Part shown: piece by piece, positions 60,001-64,000 of the stretch
Position numbering within the stretch: the first letter of the stretch is position 1
Layout of the letters: each line of letters starts with the position of its first letter
Assembly: GCA_913778455.1 (NCBI GenBank)
Contig: CAJYVK010000020.1
Coordinates: 30,126-94,125 of the forward strand
Direction of reading: 5' to 3'
DNA from: an uncultured Hymenobacter sp.
GTDB taxonomy: Bacteria; Bacteroidota; Bacteroidia; Cytophagales; Hymenobacteraceae
DNA: 64,000 nt
Position numbers and translations under genes: made by a program
Notes under the pieces: model-generated
What the model was told of the DNA's origin: nothing
What the model saw: the letters and a program-made list of their open reading frames with translations, nothing else
Database searches by the model: none

Positions 60001-60740
60001 AGTCGGCCGTGCGTCGCACCGCCGCCGACCCCCGCCCGCTGGTGCGCCTCGACCTGCAAGGGGCCAGCGGCCCGGCCGATTCCTTCACGGCCTACGCTGA
60101 AGCCGGGGCCACGGCGGGCTTCGACCGCGACTTCGACGCGGCCAAGCTGCCCAACCCCACGGGCCTGAACCTGAGCAGCGCCACGGCCACCGACCACCTA
60201 GCCATCGACGGCCGCCCGGCCTTCACCCCGACTACCGTGCTGGCCCTGAGCGTGGGCGTGCCCGCCGCCGGTACCTACACCCTCACCGCCGCCACCCTGG
60301 CCAACCTGCCCGCCGGCCTCACGGCCACGCTGCGCGACGCCGCTACCGGCCAGCTCACCCCGCTTACCGCCGGCACCTCGTACCGCTTTAGCGTCACGGC
60401 CGCCGAGGCCACTGCTCTGCTCACCAACCGCTTCACGCTGCAATTCAGCTCGGCCACGGCCCTGGCTACCACGGCCAGCCTGAACGCCGCCGAGGTGACG
60501 GTATACCCCAACCCGGCCCACGGTCGCTTCACGGTGCTGGTACCGGCCGTGGCCGCCGCCAGCGCCGTGCAGGCCGAGCTGCTCAACACGCTGGGCCAGG
60601 TAGTGCGCCGCCAGTCGGCGGCCCTGCCCGCCGCTGGTGCCACGCTCACGGTCGAGACCGCTGGGCTGGCCTCGGGCGTGTATACTCTGCGCCTCGCGGC
60701 CGGGACCAGCACGCTCGCCAAGCGTGTAGTGCTTCAGTAA
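57015..60740 (+). CDS. Secreted multidomain surface protein (Gly-rich, LamG-like, IPT) with T9SS type A sorting signal
   Basis: Protein of 1241 residues. The ATG at 57015 starts a signal peptide (MRNLFSLVFPTRG...AAQAQ) similar to those of its two paralogues. An upstream in-frame ATG at 56985 is less likely. Order: Gly-rich adhesin-like region (about 38-280, long GGG-type runs), LamG/concanavalin-like domain (about 292-480, FDGSNDYVSLGS, GFTLEAWVYYDG), IPT/TIG domain (about 515-590, ITGISPTTGNTGSSVTLTG), then the beta-solenoid-like module shared with the other two proteins (AGTYNSITVNSPGVATLAGN), a module with ENLIGNPYPSP-like text (LIGNPYPSPLDLSTI), and a type A C-terminal sorting domain (VYPNPAHGRFTV...SGVYTLRLAAG). 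Surface adhesion is inferred. Confidence 0.88.
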   Translation: MRNLFSLVFPTRGATPLAHPLAALGLLLATAGAAQAQTTTNFAYTGGTQTYTVPAGITKLNVVATGGGGGGNRGNNKGGLGAVVQATVTVVPGEVLTVVVGGRGVDSNSNGGQGVSGGGAGGYNGGGTGAYTGGGGGGATDLRRATASGSTGDYFTSRNALLVAGGGGAADSGPAGGAAGTPNGGNGVSGQGGPAGQGATTTALGGGYLGSNGTGGNCNPNNFNAAGGGGYYGGGGAGGPAGSFATGLNGGGGGSSYVLPTGSSNVSYSLAGALGNGALAITTVPAPTNNALAFDGSNDYVSLGSPAVLSNLGPGGFTLEAWVYYDGRSGASSIIRKTGDYNLYINNGVLGAEVWPQGGGNAAWRVAAGSASLAANRWNHVAATWTPATSTFAFYVNGVADPVASSSTGSISGSEGLSLGASTTYGNYLGGRLDEVRIYNTPLTAAQVQTDMFSTSSALPGSQKYYANFDQGTAGGNNAGNTSLTDQSGNNSTGTLNNFALTGASSNFVRSFPTITGISPTTGNTGSSVTLTGTNLTDATGFAFNGTAVSPFTTPAGDLTATVAVPSGATTGPVSVSSASLTKYNGPTFTVTYPDLVVNTTATIPAGTYNSITVNSPGVATLAGNVTVNTSTTVNSGATLNDGCFVLSGAGDFTLASGGTLGICNAQGLNNTTGTLQNTGFRSLSIDATYVYNGTAAQVTGGQLPYQVRNLTSTNSNTVTLSQALNVAQVLTLNAGNLSLNGRALTLLSSASGTALVANLGSGSISGNVTVQRYIDPSLNSGLGYRHLVSPVNGTSVSAFGSGGTALVVNNAYNTVANPGTVTPFPTIFSYDQSRLATSPATTLSAFDKGWVSPTSLSEPAAPATTGYAVQLTGGQTLSFTGQVANSGGSTTLSRNSGATAADAGLNLIGNPYPSPLDLSTITTGQRTNVDAAFYVFESTSQYGGNYRSYVNGVASTGGTSLVGTAQAFFARVTAGQTSGSLALTNANRITTYSQQSAVRRTAADPRPLVRLDLQGASGPADSFTAYAEAGATAGFDRDFDAAKLPNPTGLNLSSATATDHLAIDGRPAFTPTTVLALSVGVPAAGTYTLTAATLANLPAGLTATLRDAATGQLTPLTAGTSYRFSVTAAEATALLTNRFTLQFSSATALATTASLNAAEVTVYPNPAHGRFTVLVPAVAAASAVQAELLNTLGQVVRRQSAALPAAGATLTVETAGLASGVYTLRLAAGTSTLAKRVVLQ

Positions 60741-60752
60741 GTTTTCCACCAC

Positions 60753-60780
60753 GGCCGGTCCCGGTTCGGGGCCGGCCTTT
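60753..60780 (+). terminator. Hairpin terminator between the second giant protein and the 67-residue protein
   Basis: GGCCGGTCCC pairs with GGGGCCGGCC (one G-T pair) around GGTTC, followed by TTT, 13 bp after the stop. Confidence 0.75.
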
Positions 60781-60798
60781 CCTCCAGCTTTTTTTCTC

Positions 60799-61002
60799 AT
60801 GAATAAATTTTTCCTGACTGCCGCCCTGCTGCTGAGCGTGGGCGGACTAGCCCAGGCCCAGAGCCCCAGCACGGGCGGTCCTACGCCCACGGCCCCCGAC
60901 CCCACGCAGGTACCCGTCGATGGTGGGGCCTCGCTGCTGCTGGCCTCGGGCGTGGTGTACGGCCTGCGCCGCCTGCACGCCCGACGTCGCGCTTCCCGCT
61001 AG
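60799..61002 (+). CDS. Small exported protein with PID-CTERM-like C-terminal sorting signal
   Basis: Protein of 67 residues: signal peptide MNKFFLTAALLLSVGGLAQA cut at AQ, a short Pro/Thr/Ser-rich linker (about 22-37), then VPVDGGASLLLASGVVYGLR and a basic tail RRLHARRRASR. The Pro-Val-Asp-Gly-Gly motif, hydrophobic stretch and Arg-rich end resemble the PID-CTERM type of C-terminal sorting signal seen in Bacteroidota. This resemblance is by recognition, not by search. Apart from signals, almost no mature protein is left. It lies 58 bp after a T9SS cargo gene, beyond a terminator, with a T-rich stretch before the ATG. Confidence 0.75.
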   Translation: MNKFFLTAALLLSVGGLAQAQSPSTGGPTPTAPDPTQVPVDGGASLLLASGVVYGLRRLHARRRASR

Positions 61003-61066
61003 GGGAGGGGGCATAAAGCATTTCTAGAAAATCACATACGGGTTTCAGAAGCTAGTTAAGCTAGCT

Positions 61067-61112
61067 AAACAGGCTGTCATTGCCCGCGGAGCGGAGCAGT
61101 GGCAGCCTGTTT
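61067..61112. terminator. Long hairpin in the 61003-61355 gap
   Basis: AAACAGGCTGTCATTGC (61067-61083) pairs with GCAGTGGCAGCCTGTTT (61096-61112), a 17-bp stem with two G-T pairs and a purine-rich GC loop, followed by TTAG. It is probably the terminator of the 67-residue protein gene or a dispersed palindrome. The rest of the 353-bp gap has no gene I can support, and the composite promoter element is absent before the next gene. Confidence 0.6.
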
Positions 61113-61355
61113 TAGTGTAGCCGTGCGGGGGCGCTTATTTCGCGCCGCTCGTGCTGGAAGCCGATGTTAGGCCGGCTGAAATATCCTGTCGCTGCCGTGG
61201 AAAGAGCAGTGAGAGCCAGTCGCGCCGAATGAATGTCCTCAAATGAGGTACAAGCGCGACTTTCATCAGCTTAGCCGGAAGGCGGAGCTTTGTCCTCGTT
61301 TTGCTGGTGGCCCAGTCGGGCCGCCGAGGCTTGCACTTCCTTTTTCTATTTATTG

Positions 61356-64000
61356 ATGACAAACTTCTCCTCCCTGGCCCGATGGCAGCGGGCTACGCAG
61401 CCCCTGGCAACGTTGGGGCTAGTGCTGGTTACGGCCAGCGTAACCCAGGCCCAAAGCCCGGCCCCGGTGGCCACTTTCGCGCCCTACACTACTTATGACG
61501 CGGGCGCGGGCAACGCGCCCCACGGCCTGAAAGTGTCCGACGTGAACGGCGACGGCAAGCTCGATGTCGTGACGATCAATACCGGTAGCAGCACGATAGG
61601 CGTATTGCTGGGTAATGGCGATGGCACCTTCGGAACCGCCACAACCTATGGGCTAGGCTTGAGTACGGGTACCACGCCCCTCGACCTTACGGTGGCCGAC
61701 ATGAACAATGACGGCAAGCTCGACGTGATTACTGTTTATAAAGGGAGTGGCAAAGGTGGCGTTGGCGTATCGCTGGGCAACGGCGACGGAACCTTCCGGG
61801 TCGCCACTAACTACGATACGAACAATAACCTATTCATCTATCCCGATCGCGTTGCGGTAGCCGACGTAACCGGCGACGGCAAACCTGATGCGTTGGTAAG
61901 TGTTAGAGGCGGTAATAAAAATGCGGTAGGGCTGCTACTCGGTAACGGTGACGGTACGTTTCAGGCGAGTAAAACCATTTCGGCTGGGCAACCTACGTTG
62001 GCTATCGCGGTAGCCGATGTGAATGCCGACGGCAAGACCGATGTGCTGGCGGGCGGAGCTATTATGGACCCGGTTAGCGTCCTTCTGAGCAACGGCGACG
62101 GGACTTTCGTATCCTCGCGCAAGTCCTCGGGCACCAGTGCCGGTATTTACGACGCGGCGGTGGGTGACCTCAACGGTGACGGTAAGCTGGACTTGGCGAT
62201 CGTTAATACTGTCTCAAGATTTGGTACCTTACAAGGTGATGGGAAGGGAGGTTTCCAGGCAAGCGCAAGCTTTTCGATAGATTCGCCGGTCGGCATCTCC
62301 CTGCTCGATGTAAATGGCGACGGGCTGACCGATGCGCTCATTGCGAGTGACTGGTCGAAAAAAGTCAATTTTTTGGGGGGCAACGGCACCGGACTTACGT
62401 TTGCTAGCTACGCGCAGTACTCCGTGGGTACTGCTACCAACACCTCTACCCTCGGTGGCCTCGCGGTGGCCGACGTCAACCGCGACGGCAAACCCGACGC
62501 GCTCACGGTTGATTACAGTACCAACCAAGTGGCGGTGCTGCTGAACACGAGCGCCTACCCGGCCCCCACCCTCAGCACCGTTAGCCCCGGCAATGGCCCG
62601 GCCGGTACGCAGGTTACGCTCACGGGTACCTACCTGGGTAGCGCCACGGGCGTAAGCTTCAACGGTACGGCCGCCACCTTCACGGTGGTGAACGCGACTA
62701 CCATCCGCGCCACCGTGCCGGCGGGTGCCTCCAGTGGCAACGTGACCGTAACTACGCCCGGCGGTACCACCAGCGGGCTGGCCTTTACCGTGCCCGCCGA
62801 CTTGGTGATTACCTCGCCTACGGACGTGCTGGGGGGCACCTACAACAGCATCACCGTCAATGGTCCCGGCCTGGCCGTGCTCAAGGGCGACGTAATGGTG
62901 CTGGCGGGCATTACCATCAACAACGGCGGCGGACTCGTGGACGAGTGCCACGTGATCAACGGGGCGGGCAGCTTTACGCTGGCGGCAGGTGGCCAACTGG
63001 CCACCTGCAATCCTGACGGTATCAGCGCCAGCGGGGCCACGGGTGCCGTGCAGGTAACGGGCACTCGCTCGTTTTCACCCGATGCCAGCTACGGCTACGA
63101 CGGCAACGGCCCGCAAATCACGGGCTCGGGGCTGCCCAGCCAGGTGCGCAACCTAGGCGTCGCCAACCAAGACGACGTTACGCTGAGCCAGGCCACGAGC
63201 ATTGCGCAAACCCTGGTGCTGGCCGGCGATGGCGACCTGGTGCTCAACGGCCAGGCGCTCACGCTGCTAAGCAGCGCCAGCGGCACGGCCCTCATCGAGA
63301 ACCGCGGAATGGGCGAAGTAGATGGCGCAGCCACCATCCAACGCTACATCGATCCCAGCCTGAACCCCTCGACCGCGGCCAACCCCGGGGGCAAAGGCTA
63401 CCGCCACTACAGCAGCCCGGTGCAGAACACGACCGTGGCCGACCTGGCAACGACCACCTTCACGCCCGTGCTCACCCAGAGCTACAACACGAGCGCCACG
63501 CCGGGCACCACCACGCCCTTCCCCAACGTGTTTGGCTACGACCAGAGCCGCCTGGCCACGGTCAGCAGCAACTACTCAGCCTTCGACAAAGGCTGGGTGG
63601 TGCCGGCCGCGGCCACTACCGCGCTGGTGCCGGGCCAGGGCTACGCGGTTAACATCGCTGGCACCGAGCTGGTCGACTTCGTGGGTACGCCCAACAACGG
63701 CGACCTAACCGTAACCCTGAGCCGCAACGCCGACGCCACGGCCGCCGACGCGGGCTGGGCGTTGGTGGGCAACCCCTACCCGTCGCCGCTCGACTATGCC
63801 CAGCTGCAAAACCTCGACCTGCTGGGTATCGACCGGGCTATGTACGTGCAGCAGAGCACCGGCCAGTACGCGGGCCAGTACCGTAGCTACGTCAATGGCA
63901 ACAGCACGGGTGGGGGCATTCGCCCGGCCGCCGAGGCCTCGCTCATCGCTGCCGGTCAGGGCTTTTTCGTGCGGGTAAGCCAGGGAGAAACCAGCGGTAG
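61356..64000 (+). CDS. Secreted FG-GAP/VCBS-repeat and IPT protein, 3' end cut off by window
   Basis: The frame is open from an ATG at 61356 to the window edge (881 codons). The N-terminus MTNFSSLARWQRATQPLATL...TQAQS parallels those of the genes at 54069 and 57015. Then come about seven FG-GAP/VCBS repeats (residues about 40-390) with DVNGDGKLDVV-type calcium loops, an IPT/TIG domain (about 405-480, LSTVSPGNGPAGTQVTLTG), the shared beta-solenoid-like module (GTYNSITVNGPGLAVLKGDV), ALTLLSSASGTAL, and the LVGNPYPSPLDYAQL module. A type A T9SS sorting domain is expected beyond the window but cannot be seen. It is a mosaic of the other two proteins: front end of the first, rear end of the second. 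Confidence 0.85.
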   Translation, partial: MTNFSSLARWQRATQPLATLGLVLVTASVTQAQSPAPVATFAPYTTYDAGAGNAPHGLKVSDVNGDGKLDVVTINTGSSTIGVLLGNGDGTFGTATTYGLGLSTGTTPLDLTVADMNNDGKLDVITVYKGSGKGGVGVSLGNGDGTFRVATNYDTNNNLFIYPDRVAVADVTGDGKPDALVSVRGGNKNAVGLLLGNGDGTFQASKTISAGQPTLAIAVADVNADGKTDVLAGGAIMDPVSVLLSNGDGTFVSSRKSSGTSAGIYDAAVGDLNGDGKLDLAIVNTVSRFGTLQGDGKGGFQASASFSIDSPVGISLLDVNGDGLTDALIASDWSKKVNFLGGNGTGLTFASYAQYSVGTATNTSTLGGLAVADVNRDGKPDALTVDYSTNQVAVLLNTSAYPAPTLSTVSPGNGPAGTQVTLTGTYLGSATGVSFNGTAATFTVVNATTIRATVPAGASSGNVTVTTPGGTTSGLAFTVPADLVITSPTDVLGGTYNSITVNGPGLAVLKGDVMVLAGITINNGGGLVDECHVINGAGSFTLAAGGQLATCNPDGISASGATGAVQVTGTRSFSPDASYGYDGNGPQITGSGLPSQVRNLGVANQDDVTLSQATSIAQTLVLAGDGDLVLNGQALTLLSSASGTALIENRGMGEVDGAATIQRYIDPSLNPSTAANPGGKGYRHYSSPVQNTTVADLATTTFTPVLTQSYNTSATPGTTTPFPNVFGYDQSRLATVSSNYSAFDKGWVVPAAATTALVPGQGYAVNIAGTELVDFVGTPNNGDLTVTLSRNADATAADAGWALVGNPYPSPLDYAQLQNLDLLGIDRAMYVQQSTGQYAGQYRSYVNGNSTGGGIRPAAEASLIAAGQGFFVRVSQGETSG

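Noticed and set aside
58605-60197. A 530-codon antisense frame inside the second giant surface protein gene
   Set aside because: Composition typical of a shadow of Thr/Ala/Gly-rich coding DNA. The sense strand has clear domain order.
61135-61362. A 75-codon minus-strand frame in the 61.0-61.36 kb gap
   Set aside because: Arg/Lys-rich product with no motif. It runs through the start of the third surface gene.

Overview
The window is high-GC DNA from a member of the Bacteroidota, most likely a Hymenobacter-like organism of the Cytophagales. The evidence is the type IX secretion (T9SS) and gliding genes (porP, gldK, gldL, gldM, gldN, an SprE/PorW-type lipoprotein, a PorE-type OmpA lipoprotein), a SusC/SusD pair, families largely confined to Bacteroidota (DUF4293, DUF4271, DUF4476), promoter elements of the TAnnTTTG type, and an ATP synthase operon without atpD and atpC. 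The genus is an inference; no rRNA is present.

Layout. 1-16.4 kb is mostly housekeeping: a thiolase cut by the window start, DUF4293 and DUF4476 proteins, the PorE-type lipoprotein, a two-gene iron-sulfur redox cluster, tRNA-Phe, a KAS III enzyme, ArfB, an overlapping four-gene set ending in a NarX/NarL-type two-component system, MgtE and a cyanophycinase-like peptidase. 16.4-22.6 kb carries a YwqK-type lipoprotein, yraN, lipB, a WecA/MraY-like transferase, a DUF4271 protein and hemD. 22.8-28.6 kb is porP followed by gldKLMN, the core of T9SS. 28.7-36.3 kb (minus strand) carries uvrC, a class A penicillin-binding protein and sprE/porW. 36.5-50.8 kb is the ATP synthase locus. It starts with atpZ, is interrupted by about 8.2 kb holding a serine hydrolase, susC, susD and a lipoprotein, and resumes with an atpI-like gene and atpBEFHAG. 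50.9-64 kb is accessory: a TPR histidine kinase, a LuxR-type response regulator, three mosaic secreted giants (two with visible T9SS C-terminal signals, one cut by the window end) and a 67-residue PID-CTERM-like protein.

How it fits together. T9SS machinery and probable T9SS cargo lie within 30 kb of each other. The most striking new observation is a promoter-like element repeated three times at about 53.0, 54.0 and 56.9 kb. An ATGCGATA-(C/G)CGCCG box lies at exactly the same distance from a CTTTG box each time. The element stands in front of the response regulator and in front of two of the giant surface proteins, which suggests an autoregulated regulon controlling surface adhesins.

Non-coding structure is also rich. 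Two homologous long inverted-repeat elements (5.4 and 30.5 kb) sit exactly between the TAG stop of one gene and the ATG of the next. Three inverted arrays of 7-8 nt repeats sit inside or next to operons: atpF/atpH, atpA/atpG and the kinase/regulator gap.
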